In this document: one piece after another, positions 18,214-26,024 of the stretch | Numbering within the stretch: the stretch's first letter is position 1 | Layout of the letters: the number at the start of each line of letters is the position of its first letter | Assembly (NCBI RefSeq): GCF_001713455.1 | Contig: NZ_CP016464.1 | Location: forward strand, 3,024,001-3,088,000 | DNA from: Bosea sp. RAC05 | GTDB taxonomy: Bacteria; Pseudomonadota; Alphaproteobacteria; Rhizobiales; Beijerinckiaceae | Direction of reading: 5' to 3' | DNA length: 64,000 nt | The notes under the pieces: model-generated | The model's database searches: none | What the model was told of the DNA's origin: nothing | What the model saw: only the letters and a program-made list of their open reading frames with translations | Translations under genes and position numbers: made by a program

Positions 18214-18520
18214 TCCTGCCCGATCCGTTTCGGGTTCGGGAACTGGAAGAAGCGTGCCAATGACTCATTCGACTGAAAGAGCTGAAAATACAACGGCTTG
18301 CACACATGGCAAGCGAGCGCAGTCGCCAGCGGCGTTCACCAGACTGAACACGGTGCCGGTACTTGGTTGAGATAAGCGAACGCCATGTCGTCTGCGCGCG
18401 CCGGAGGCAGGTTCACCCATGTCGTTCACCCGATGTCGCGATGTCCGGTATTGGGCAGACGCTCAACGTCAGGAACTGGCGCGAACCTTCCTGATGGTTA
18501 CAGACCAGTGAGTCAGCCGG
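18214..18520. other. Upstream region of the mnh operon, bounded by an insertion sequence
   Basis: About 307 bases without a credible gene. It lies between the mnhA start (minus strand) and the insertion sequence, and should hold the mnh promoter. The part next to mnhA (18214-18320) has a lower GC content than its surroundings and includes the sigma-54-like element listed separately. Nothing else recognisable was seen in 18320-18520. Confidence 0.5.
18245..18259 (-). promoter_or_regulatory. Possible sigma-54 promoter for mnhA (imperfect)
   Basis: Reading the minus strand, TGGCAC is followed by GCTTC and TTCC. The -24 element matches the sigma-54 consensus TGGCAC exactly and the GG-to-second-pair spacing of 10 bases is right, but the invariant GC of the -12 element is CC. 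It would start transcription roughly 20 bases before the mnhA ATG. The idea is supported mainly by the co-transcribed sigma-54 activator; the -12 mismatch keeps confidence low. Confidence 0.3.
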
Positions 18521-19335
18521 CTAGGCTTCGTGGACAAAGGGTAGCCAGAGTTTGACTGCGGCGATGGCGACGAATCCGAGGTAAGATTTCTTGCTCTTGT
18601 CGTAGCGTGTTGTGACGCGCCGCCAGTTCTTGAGCTTGCGGAACAGTCGCTGGATCAGATTGCGCCACTTGTCTTTCTCGGCATCGTGCGGCGCAGGGTT
18701 CTTGCGGTTGCGCTTGGCCGGTATGCCGGCCTCGATCTCGGCTTTCGCCAACTCCTCGCGAATGGCGTCGGCATCATAGCCCTTGTCGGCCAGCAGCGCT
18801 TCGATCTTGTCGGCGACCATCCACAGCAGCGGCGCGAAGCCCTTGACGTCGTATGTCTCTCCGCCCGTCAGGACGAAGCCGAGCGGGCGGCCTTTGGTAT
18901 CGCAGCGGGCATGGAGTTTGGTGGTGAAGCCGCCACGCGATCGACCAACCGCCTCTGTTTGCTGAGTCCCCTTTTTATGCCGACTGCGCAGTGATGCGCC
19001 CGGACGACGGTTGAGTCGATCATGTCGGCGGAGGGGTCTCGCTCGACCATTTCCGCCAGGCTTTCCAGCATGGCGTCGAAGACACCGACCTCCAGCCAGC
19101 GCCGGTAGCGGCGGAAGACGCTGTTCCATTTGCCGTCATCGTCGGGGAGAGGCCGCCACTGCGCGCCCGTCCGCGCCAACCACATCATGCCCTCAAAGTA
19201 GCGGCGGTCGTCCTGCGCCGGTCTGCAACTGCGCCCGTGTTCGGCCGGCAGCAAAGGCCCAATCAACGCCCATTCCTCGTCCGTCAAACCGATCCGCTCG
19301 CCCAAGGCTTTCTCCAAAGAGAAGCCTTGAATCAA
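18521..19335 (-). CDS. IS5-family transposase, two overlapping frames joined by a -1 frameshift
   Basis: Frame one runs 19335-18868, beginning MIQGFSLEKALGERIGLTDE, and carries the first DDE block (DSTVVRAHHCAVGIK). Frame two runs to 18521 and carries FTTKLHARCDTKGRPLGFVL, LLADKGYDADAIRE and the C-terminal KNWRRVTTRYDKSKKSYLGF. The frames meet at an A5G4 run around 18968-18976. A -1 slip there restores the family junction (GIK followed by KGTQQTEAVGRSRGG). Programmed frameshifting of this sort is known in IS427-group elements. The joined product would be about 270 residues, the normal length, so the element may be active. Confidence 0.85.
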
Positions 19336-19370
19336 TCCGCTAATCTCAGGTCAAGCTTTGTCCACGAGGC
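18525..19370 (-). mobile_element. IS5-family (IS427-like) insertion sequence
   Basis: An 846-bp element with terminal inverted repeats: GCTTCGTGGACAAAG at the left and its complement GCCTCGTGGACAAAG at the right, one mismatch. Both ends are flanked by CTAG (18521-18524 and 19371-19374), consistent with a 4-bp target duplication. It holds a two-frame transposase. The insertion sits exactly at the stop codon of the neighbouring methyltransferase gene, whose TAG is kept by the duplicated CTAG. The transposase itself also takes its TAG stop from the other CTAG copy. Confidence 0.85.
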
Positions 19371-19862
19371 CTAGCCGCGCCGCCTGTAGGCGAAGTAGCG
19401 CCCCTCCGGGACGCCCTCGGGCAATGCGAGCGCTTCGAGCCCCGGATGCTCGATCGCCCAGCCGCTGACGACCAGCGCCGCGGGCGCCGCCAGCGCGACC
19501 ACATGTTGTGGCAGCCAGGCGAACAGGATGCGGTCCCGCTCGGGCACGCCGGTCGTCACATCGACATGGATCAGCGCGGCGCAGCGGCCATGGCGCGCGA
19601 CGAAGGCCGGCAGCGTCTGCGCCATGTCGCCCTCCACCAGCCTGTCAGCTGGCGGCATCGAGTCGGGATTGGGGCTGACGTCACGCTCGAAGACATGGAT
19701 CGCCCGCCCCGGCAGCCGCTCGCGCAGATGATCATAGGTGCGGCCATTGCCGAGGCCGAGTTCCAGCACGAGCCCGTCGCGCCCGGCGATCGCCGCCGCC
19801 GCCCAGTCGAGCATGCGGCGCTGCGCCTCGAGGCGGCGGATGAAGCTGTCGAGGCGGCTCAT
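19371..19862 (-). CDS. Small class I SAM-dependent methyltransferase-like protein
   Basis: 163 residues from the ATG at 19862. The glycine-rich SAM-binding motif I is LVLELGLGNGRTYDHLRERL, followed by an acidic end of strand 2 (IHVFERDVSP) and the motif ALIHVDVTTG. The family usually annotated as class I SAM-dependent methyltransferase in Hyphomicrobiales matches in size and pattern. The substrate is unknown. An open frame extends upstream to 20036 without family resemblance. The stop codon is the TAG within the CTAG repeat left by the adjacent insertion sequence, so the product is probably full length. Confidence 0.75.
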   Translation of the reverse strand: MSRLDSFIRRLEAQRRMLDWAAAAIAGRDGLVLELGLGNGRTYDHLRERLPGRAIHVFERDVSPNPDSMPPADRLVEGDMAQTLPAFVARHGRCAALIHVDVTTGVPERDRILFAWLPQHVVALAAPAALVVSGWAIEHPGLEALALPEGVPEGRYFAYRRRG

Positions 19863-20073
19863 GCACGGGCTCCGATCCGGACGGCAGGCGCACCCGTCCG
19901 CGAAACCCCGGATAGCAGCGCAGCGTCGCAGGCCGATAGCCCGGCCATCGGCGGGCTTGTCAGCGCCCCCGCCCGGTGGCCTTATCGGTGTTGATCCAAC
20001 CGTCGTCCCGCCTTGCGGGCGGCCAGCGGCCGCCAAGAGCCGTCGTCATGTCTCCAGGGAGGTAACCGTCTTC

Positions 20074-21051
20074 ATGATCCGATCACGTGCTTTCGTGACT
20101 CTCGCCGCCGCGGCCGGGCTTGGCCTCGCGGCGGCCGGCACCGCCAGCGCCCAGGCCTGGCCGCAGCGACCGATCACCTTCATCGTGCCCTTCCCGGCCG
20201 GCGGCGGCACCGATGCCTTCGCCCGGCCGCTCGCCGCGCAGCTGGACCAGCAGCTCGGCCAGCGCATCATCATCGAGAATCGCGGCGGGGCCGGCGGCAC
20301 CGTCGGCGCCTCGGCGGCGTCCAAGATGGCGCCCGACGGCTACGGCTTCTTCGTCGGCGCCGCGCACCACGCCATCGCCCCGGCGCTCTATCCGAAGCTC
20401 GACTACAACATCCAGACCGACTTCATCCCGATCGCGGTGATCGCGCAGCCGCCGCAGGTCATCGTCGTCCACCCGAAGGTCGAGGCCAAGACAGTGGCGG
20501 AACTGATCGCCTTCGCCAAGGCCAACCCCGACAAGCTGAACTACGCCTCGGCCGGCAACGGCACGACGCATCATCTCGCCGGCGAATTGTTCAAGCTGCA
20601 GACCAAGACGAACCTGACGCATGTGCCCTATCGCGGTGCCGGGCCGGCGCTGCAGGACATCGTCGCCGGGCAGGTCGACGTGCTGTTCGACGGGCTGGGC
20701 TCGTCGGCGCCGCAGATCCAGAGCGGGCGCCTGCGCGGGCTCGCGGTCGCCGCCCCGACGCGTTCGGAGGCGATCCCCGACGTGCCGACCGCCAAGGAGG
20801 CGGGGCTGGAGAATTACGAGGTCGCGACCTGGTATGCGCTCTGGGCGCCCAAGGGCACGCCGCCGGAGATCGTCACCCGCATGCGCGCCGAGGTCGCCAA
20901 GGCGCTGCAATCGCCAATGATCACGGAAGCCTGGAAGAAGAACGGCTCGCCCATTCCGACCCTGGCCGGCGATGATTTCGGCAAGTTCGTCGCGACCGAG
21001 GTCACTCGCTGGGGCAAGGTCGTCGCCGACGCGCAGGTCAAGCTGGAGTGA
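20074..21051 (+). CDS. Tripartite tricarboxylate transporter substrate-binding protein (Bug/TctC family)
   Basis: 325 residues with an N-terminal signal peptide cleaved after TASAQA. Family motifs are WPQRPITFIVPFPAGGGTDA, ENRGGAGGTVGASAASKM, NYASAGNGTTHHLAGELFK and HVPYRGAGPALQDIVAGQVD. AGGGAGG lies about 10 bases before the ATG. Bug proteins are periplasmic receptors for carboxylates and related ligands. No TctA or TctB membrane genes are adjacent, so this is one of the orphan receptors common in this group and may serve transport or sensing. Confidence 0.93.
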   Translation: MIRSRAFVTLAAAAGLGLAAAGTASAQAWPQRPITFIVPFPAGGGTDAFARPLAAQLDQQLGQRIIIENRGGAGGTVGASAASKMAPDGYGFFVGAAHHAIAPALYPKLDYNIQTDFIPIAVIAQPPQVIVVHPKVEAKTVAELIAFAKANPDKLNYASAGNGTTHHLAGELFKLQTKTNLTHVPYRGAGPALQDIVAGQVDVLFDGLGSSAPQIQSGRLRGLAVAAPTRSEAIPDVPTAKEAGLENYEVATWYALWAPKGTPPEIVTRMRAEVAKALQSPMITEAWKKNGSPIPTLAGDDFGKFVATEVTRWGKVVADAQVKLE

Positions 21052-21099
21052 GCCGGGCGCCGGCAGCGGCAACCGACCGCCCTGCCCGCGCCTGCTGAA

Positions 21100-21663
21100 T
21101 CAGCACTCCGCCTCCTCGTCGCCCGCGCCGTCGACCACCGCGCGGGCGATCGTCATACTGAAGCCCGCACGCGCCAGGGCCGCCAGATCCTTCTGGCGGG
21201 TGGCGGCCCGGTCACCGCGGCTCCAGGGTCCCAGCCGCTTGCGCCGGGCCGCCTTGCGAGCGGCCGCGAGCTCATCGTCCTCACTGGTCGCGCTCGCCGC
21301 CTGCGCCAGTTCCCGGCCAACGCCCTTCGCCGACAGGCTCGCCGCCACGGCCCGAGCCGAGCGCCCCTTGCGTTTCAGGGTCGCCGCGCGGGCCTGGGCG
21401 AAGCGCTGGTCGTCGACGAGACCGGAGGACACGCAGCGCGCCACCACCTCATCCAGCATCGCCTCGAAGGTGGACGGATCCTGCTCATGATGCCGGCAGC
21501 TCACCGCGACCTTGCGCGCCAGCACGCGGCGCAGCTGCGCGGCCGGCGCGGCATAGCGCTCGAGATAATGCATCGCCGCGCGCTGGAGATAATCGGGCGT
21601 GATCTTGCGTGGCGCGCGTCGCTCGGGCCGTCCCCCGTCGGAGCGCCCTCCTCCGAAGGCCAT
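21100..21663 (-). CDS. recX: Regulatory protein RecX
   Basis: 187 residues; RecX controls RecA filament dynamics. The repeated three-helix units are visible: AMHYLERYAAPAAQLRRVLA, then VVARCVSSGLVDDQRFAQAR and the helix AVAASLSAKGVGRELAQAAS. Alphaproteobacterial RecX proteins often have the long N-terminal basic segment and the KITPDYLQRAAMHYL entry seen here. It starts one base into the arfB stop codon, so the two minus-strand genes form a unit. RecA is not in the window. Confidence 0.9.
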   Translation of the reverse strand: MAFGGGRSDGGRPERRAPRKITPDYLQRAAMHYLERYAAPAAQLRRVLARKVAVSCRHHEQDPSTFEAMLDEVVARCVSSGLVDDQRFAQARAATLKRKGRSARAVAASLSAKGVGRELAQAASATSEDDELAAARKAARRKRLGPWSRGDRAATRQKDLAALARAGFSMTIARAVVDGAGDEEAEC

Positions 21664-22082
21664 CAGTCGGTGCCGGGCCGGGAGCGCCCGGCCTTGATCG
21701 TCGAGCGCTTGTCCTTGGAGACCAACCTGCGCTCCTTCGAGGCCTTGGTCGGCTTGGTCGGGCGGCGCGTCTGGGGCCGCACCGCCGCCTCGCGGATCAT
21801 CTCGAGCAGGCGCTCCAGCGCCTCCTCGCGGTTGCGCTTCTGGCTGCGCTGGGCCTGCGCGACGATCACGATGACGCCGTCCTGAGTCAGCCGGCTGCCG
21901 GCAAGCTTCATCAGCCGGATCGCGACTTCGTTGGGCAGCGACGGCGAGCGGCGCGCGTCGAAGCGCAGCTGCACCGCGCTCGACACCTTGTTGACGTTCT
22001 GCCCGCCCGGACCGGAGGCGCGCACGAAGCTTTCCTCGATCTCGCTCTCGTCGATCGCAATGGACGGGGTGACTTGAATCAT
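21663..22082 (-). CDS. arfB: Alternative ribosome-rescue factor ArfB (YaeJ), peptidyl-tRNA hydrolase
   Basis: 139 residues. The catalytic GGQ lies in RASGPGGQNVNKVSSAVQLR near residue 27, and the C-terminal tail is rich in Lys/Arg (TRRPTKPTKASKERRLVSKD), which plugs the empty mRNA tunnel of stalled ribosomes. The length matches ArfB, not the longer RF1/RF2. The ATG at 22082 follows from the family start MIQVTPSIAIDE. A much longer open frame extends upstream on this strand through mazG and cysG, but it is antisense noise. Confidence 0.92.
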   Translation of the reverse strand: MIQVTPSIAIDESEIEESFVRASGPGGQNVNKVSSAVQLRFDARRSPSLPNEVAIRLMKLAGSRLTQDGVIVIVAQAQRSQKRNREEALERLLEMIREAAVRPQTRRPTKPTKASKERRLVSKDKRSTIKAGRSRPGTD

Positions 22083-22121
22083 GGGAGGAACCCTAGAGGA
22101 TTTCAGCGCGAGTTTCAGCCT

Positions 22122-22958
22122 TTGCAGCCCTCCCCCGATATCGCCCGCCTGATCGAGATCATGGCGGCCCTGCGCACGCCGGGCTCCGGCTGCCCTTGGG
22201 ATCTCGAGCAGGACTTCGCCTCGATCGCGCCCTACACGGTCGAGGAGGCCTATGAGGTCGCCGATGCGATCGCCCGCGGCGACAAGCTCGACCTCAAGGA
22301 CGAACTCGGCGATCTCCTGCTCCAGGTCGTGTTCCATGCCCGCATGGCGGAAGAGGAAGGCGCCTTCGCCTTTCCGGACGTGGTCGAGGCGATTACCGCC
22401 AAGTTGATCCGCCGCCACCCGCATGTCTTCGGCGAGGCGCGCGATCTCGCGCCCGAGCAGGTCAAGGCGCTCTGGCACCGCATCAAGGCGCAGGAGAAGC
22501 TCGACAAGGCGGCCGCCCGCCGGGCCGCTGGCTTGCCCGAAAAATCCGAGGACAAGGGGCTGCTGGCTGGCGTCACCCAGGGCCTGCCCGCCCTCACCCG
22601 GGCCTGGAAGCTGCAGGCGCGCGCCTCCACCGTCGGCTTCGACTGGAACGACGCCCGGCTCGTGCTCGACAAGATCCGCGAGGAGACGGCCGAGATCGAC
22701 GAGGCGCTGGCCTCGGGCGACAAGGCCGCGATCGCCGAGGAGATTGGCGACCTGCTCTTCGTCGTCGCCAACCTCGCCCGCCATGTCGACGCCGATCCGG
22801 AAGGCTGCCTCCAGGCCGCCAACGCCAAGTTCGAGCGCCGCTTCAAGGGCATCGAGCAAAGGCTGGAGGCGCAGGGGCGCACAGCCGCGCAGGCGGATCT
22901 CGCCGAGCTCGAGGCGCTCTGGCAGCAGGTCAAGCGGGACGAGAAGGCGGCGGGCTGA
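22122..22958 (+). CDS. mazG: Nucleoside triphosphate pyrophosphohydrolase MazG
   Basis: About 278 residues with two MazG repeats. The first has LIEIMAALRTPGSGCPWDLE, VEEAYEVADAIARGD and ELGDLLLQVVFHARMAEEEG; the second has REETAEIDEALASG and EEIGDLLFVVANLARHVDAD. The paired ExxE..ExxD metal sites are intact in both. It hydrolyses noncanonical or excess NTPs. The start is uncertain: TTG at 22122 gives the normal N-terminus and ATG 22161 would remove about 13 residues. It diverges from arfB across 39 bases. Confidence 0.9.
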   Translation: MQPSPDIARLIEIMAALRTPGSGCPWDLEQDFASIAPYTVEEAYEVADAIARGDKLDLKDELGDLLLQVVFHARMAEEEGAFAFPDVVEAITAKLIRRHPHVFGEARDLAPEQVKALWHRIKAQEKLDKAAARRAAGLPEKSEDKGLLAGVTQGLPALTRAWKLQARASTVGFDWNDARLVLDKIREETAEIDEALASGDKAAIAEEIGDLLFVVANLARHVDADPEGCLQAANAKFERRFKGIEQRLEAQGRTAAQADLAELEALWQQVKRDEKAAG

Positions 22959-23072
22959 CCGCGCCGCCGGTCCGTCATGGTTCGGTCCTTGCTTGCCGTG
23001 CCGGTGGCGCCGGCCGGAAGCGACGAAGGGACGGCGTGACAGGACGGGCGCGATGCGCCAGAGACGAAGACG

Positions 23073-24530
23073 ATGAGACAGAGACGTCCCGAGGCCACCA
23101 GCGGCCGCCGCATCGAACCCCTCGCCACCCTGCCGCTGTTCCACAAGCTGGCGGGGCGCAAGGTCGTGCTCGTCGGCGACAGCGAGGGCGCCCTGTGGAA
23201 GGCCGAGCTCCTGGCGGCGACCGGCGCCGAGGTGGCGGTCTTCGCCGCCGAGGGCGCCGCCCATTTCACCGCGCTTGCCGCAGCCCCGCCCGCGGGCCGG
23301 GTCGTGGTCCATGCCCGCCCCTGGGAGCCAGGCGATCTCGCCGGCGCGGCGCTGGCGATCGGCGACATCGAGGACGCCAACGAGATCGAGGCCTTCGTCG
23401 CGGCGGCCCGCCTCGCCGGCGCGCCGGTCAACATCGTCGACAAGCCCGATTTCTGCGACTTCTCCTTCGGCACGCTGGTCAACCGCTCGCCGCTGATCGT
23501 GGCGATCTCGACCGACGGCGCCGCCCCGGTCTTCGGCCAGGCGATCCGCACCCGCATCGAGACCCTGCTGCCGGAGACGCTGAAGGCCTGGGCCCAGGCC
23601 GCCAAGGACTGGCGCCCGGCCGTGCAGGCGCGCGAACTGCCCTTCGCCATCCGCCGCGCCTTCTGGGAGCTGTTCACCGACAAGGCGATGGGCGAATCCG
23701 GCCGCCTGCCCGCGGATGGCGACCGGGCCGAACTCTTCGCCGCGCTGGAGCGCATCGAGGCGGCGCCCGGTCGCGGCCGGGTCTCGCTGGTCGGAGCCGG
23801 GCCCGGCGACCCGGAGCTCCTGACGCTGAAGGCGATCCGTGCCCTGCAGAGCGCCGACATCATCCTCTATGACGATCTCGTCTCGCCCGGCGTGCTCGAA
23901 CTGGCGCGGCGCGAGGCCAAGCGCATGATGGTCGGCAAGACCGGCTACGGCCCCTCGGTCAAGCAGAGCGACATCAACGCGCTGATCGTCTCGCTCGCCG
24001 GCCAGGGCAAGCATGTCGTGCGGCTGAAGGGCGGCGACCCCGGCATCTTCGGCCGCGCCGGCGAGGAGATCGAGGCCTGCCAGGCCGCGGGCCTGCCGGT
24101 GACCATCGTGCCGGGCATCTCGGCGGCCCAGGGCGCAGCGGCGGCGCTCGGCGTCTCGCTGACCCATCGCGACCATGCCAGGCGCCTGCAATTCGTCACC
24201 GGCCACGCCCGCAGCGGCGAGCTGCCGGAGGATCTCGACTGGCAGGCCATGGCCGATCCCCGGGCCACGACGGTGATCTACATGGCGCGCGCCACGCTTG
24301 CGGGATTCCGCGACCGCGCCATCGCGGCGGGCCTCGACCCCGCCACGCCAGCCATCGCCGTCCAGTCGGCGACACGGCCCGACGAGGCGCGCGTCCGGGC
24401 GACCATCGCGACCCTGCCGGAACGGCTGGCGGAGCTCCCGAAAGGCGGCCCGGTTCTGGTGATGCTCGGGCAGGCCCTGGGCGAGGCGCTCTCCGAAGCC
24501 GCCGTCTCGGCCGAGAGACGCCGCGCCTGA
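23073..24530 (+). CDS. cysG: Siroheme synthase CysG (precorrin-2 dehydrogenase/ferrochelatase + uroporphyrinogen-III methyltransferase)
   Basis: 485 residues, bifunctional. The N-terminal half (about 20-230) is the NAD-dependent dehydrogenase/chelatase: LPLFHKLAGRKVVLVGDSEG, PVNIVDKPDFCDFSFGTLVN, SPLIVAISTDGAAPVFGQAI. The C-terminal half (from about 237) is the SAM-dependent methyltransferase: VSLVGAGPGDPELLTLKAIR, ADIILYDDLVSPGVL, RLKGGDPGIFGRAGEE. It makes siroheme for sulfite and nitrite reductases, in keeping with the sulfur-related neighbours (OsmC protein, sulfurtransferase). The gap of 87 bases to the OsmC gene suggests a possible shared transcript. Confidence 0.95.
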   Translation: MRQRRPEATSGRRIEPLATLPLFHKLAGRKVVLVGDSEGALWKAELLAATGAEVAVFAAEGAAHFTALAAAPPAGRVVVHARPWEPGDLAGAALAIGDIEDANEIEAFVAAARLAGAPVNIVDKPDFCDFSFGTLVNRSPLIVAISTDGAAPVFGQAIRTRIETLLPETLKAWAQAAKDWRPAVQARELPFAIRRAFWELFTDKAMGESGRLPADGDRAELFAALERIEAAPGRGRVSLVGAGPGDPELLTLKAIRALQSADIILYDDLVSPGVLELARREAKRMMVGKTGYGPSVKQSDINALIVSLAGQGKHVVRLKGGDPGIFGRAGEEIEACQAAGLPVTIVPGISAAQGAAAALGVSLTHRDHARRLQFVTGHARSGELPEDLDWQAMADPRATTVIYMARATLAGFRDRAIAAGLDPATPAIAVQSATRPDEARVRATIATLPERLAELPKGGPVLVMLGQALGEALSEAAVSAERRRA

Positions 24531-24617
24531 GGCGGCGGCCATGCGCCCCGCCGTCTCGCCTCATTCTGTCCGGACGGCTATGCCAGAGTCGAAAGGGTCG
24601 AGGCTGGGAGACGAATC

Positions 24618-25052
24618 ATGAAGGCGCGCGCGCGTTGGGTCGAAGGCATGGCCTTCATGGGCGAGTCCGGCAGCGGCCATGCCGTCGTCATGGATGGCGC
24701 GCCTGAATATGGCGGCCGCAATCTCGGCATCCGGCCGATGGAGATGCTGCTGATCGGCCTGGCCGGCTGCACCGGCTTCGACGTCGTGCAGATCCTCAAG
24801 AAGGGCCGTGAGCCGATCACCGGCTGCGAGGTCGAGGTCGAGGCGCAGCGCGCCACGGAGGACCCCAAGGTCTTCACCCAGATCCATCTCGCCTACCGCA
24901 TCAGCGGGCGCGGCCTGTCGCGCGCCAAGGCCGAGCGGGCCGTCACCCTGTCGAAGGAAAAATACTGTTCGGCTTCGATCATGCTCGGCGCGACCGCGAG
25001 CTTCACCTACGCGATCGACATCGTCGACGAGCTCCAGGAGGCCGTCGCATGA
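24618..25052 (+). CDS. OsmC-family protein
   Basis: 144 residues. The pattern EYGGRNLGIRPMEMLLIGLAGCTGFDVV carries the first redox Cys (GLAGCTG) and KEKYCSASIMLGATASFTYA carries the second, as in the peroxidase family OsmC/Ohr. The variant KVFTQIHLAYRISGRGLSRA is that of the YhfA-like branch, whose role is less clear than Ohr. The ATGA overlap with the next gene couples it to a sulfurtransferase, pointing to thiol or sulfide metabolism. Confidence 0.9.
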   Translation: MKARARWVEGMAFMGESGSGHAVVMDGAPEYGGRNLGIRPMEMLLIGLAGCTGFDVVQILKKGREPITGCEVEVEAQRATEDPKVFTQIHLAYRISGRGLSRAKAERAVTLSKEKYCSASIMLGATASFTYAIDIVDELQEAVA

Positions 25053-25915
25053 GCGAGACCCCATTCGCCGGGCTGATCGCGCCCGAAGACGTGCTGGCAC
25101 GGCTGGGCGATCCCCGCCTCGTCATCCTCGACATCCGCTCCTCGATCGACGGCGGCGGCAAGGCCGCCTATGAGGCCGGCCACATCCCCGGCGCCGTCCA
25201 TACCGACTATGTTGCCGATGGCTGGCGCGCCAAGGTCGGCCAGGCGCCCGGTCTGCTGCCGTCGCTCGATCACGTCGCCGCGCTCGTCGGCCGGCTCGGA
25301 ATCACGCCGCATGACGACGTGGTCATCGTCCCCGCCGGCGTCAGCGCCACCGATTTTGCCGCAGCGGCGCGCATCTACTGGACGCTGAAGACCATCGGCC
25401 ATGGCCAGCAGGCCATCCTCGACGGCGGCTTCCGCGCCTGGACGGCCGATCCGGCCCGCCCGGTCGAGACCGGCCCCTCGCCGCAGCGCACAGCTCCGCC
25501 CTACCCGGTCGTGATGCAGCAGCGCCTGCGCAGCACGGCCGACGCCACGCTGGTGGCGTCGCGCAGCAAACTCGCGACCCTCGTCGACGCCCGCTCGACC
25601 AGCTACTTCGAAGGCCGCGAGAAGGCGCCGGAGGCGGCCCGTGCCGGCCATATCCCCGGCGCCGTGTCGCGCGACTATGCCGAGGCTTTCGATCCCGCCA
25701 CCGGCAAACTCAAGCCGCGTGACGCGCTGGCAGCGCTCTACGGCAGCATCCCCAAGGGCCCGGCGATCTCCTACTGCAACACCGGCCACACCGCCGCGCT
25801 CAACTGGTTCGTCATGTCGGAACTGCTCGGCCGCGAGGAGGTCGCGCTCTATGATGGCTCGATGACCGACTGGACGCAGGATCCCGAACGCCCGGTGGCG
25901 ACCGGCGCCGGATGA
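25049..25915 (+). CDS. Two-domain rhodanese-type sulfurtransferase
   Basis: 288 residues with two rhodanese repeats. The first (about 10-135) is inactive, since its loop reads VPAGVSATDFAAAARIYWTL without Cys. The second (about 165-283) carries the catalytic Cys243 in ISYCNTGHTAALNWFVMSEL. The CNTGHTA loop differs from both the thiosulfate type (CRKGVTA) and the mercaptopyruvate type (CGSGVTA), so donor specificity is left open. The start overlaps the OsmC stop. Confidence 0.92.
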   Translation: MSETPFAGLIAPEDVLARLGDPRLVILDIRSSIDGGGKAAYEAGHIPGAVHTDYVADGWRAKVGQAPGLLPSLDHVAALVGRLGITPHDDVVIVPAGVSATDFAAAARIYWTLKTIGHGQQAILDGGFRAWTADPARPVETGPSPQRTAPPYPVVMQQRLRSTADATLVASRSKLATLVDARSTSYFEGREKAPEAARAGHIPGAVSRDYAEAFDPATGKLKPRDALAALYGSIPKGPAISYCNTGHTAALNWFVMSELLGREEVALYDGSMTDWTQDPERPVATGAG

Positions 25916-26024
25916 GTCGCAACGACCGGCTCGGATTTGCCAAACAGCCTGAAAGCGTTCAAAGGAAGCGCGCGCGAGCCTCGGGCCGCGCCGCCTCCAT
26001 TCAGAGCTGTCGAGTTTGCCGCCG

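Noticed and set aside
21663..24542. Very long minus-strand frame (959 codons) through mazG and cysG
   Set aside because: Only its last 139 codons (arfB) are a real gene; the rest is antisense to two clear enzymes.
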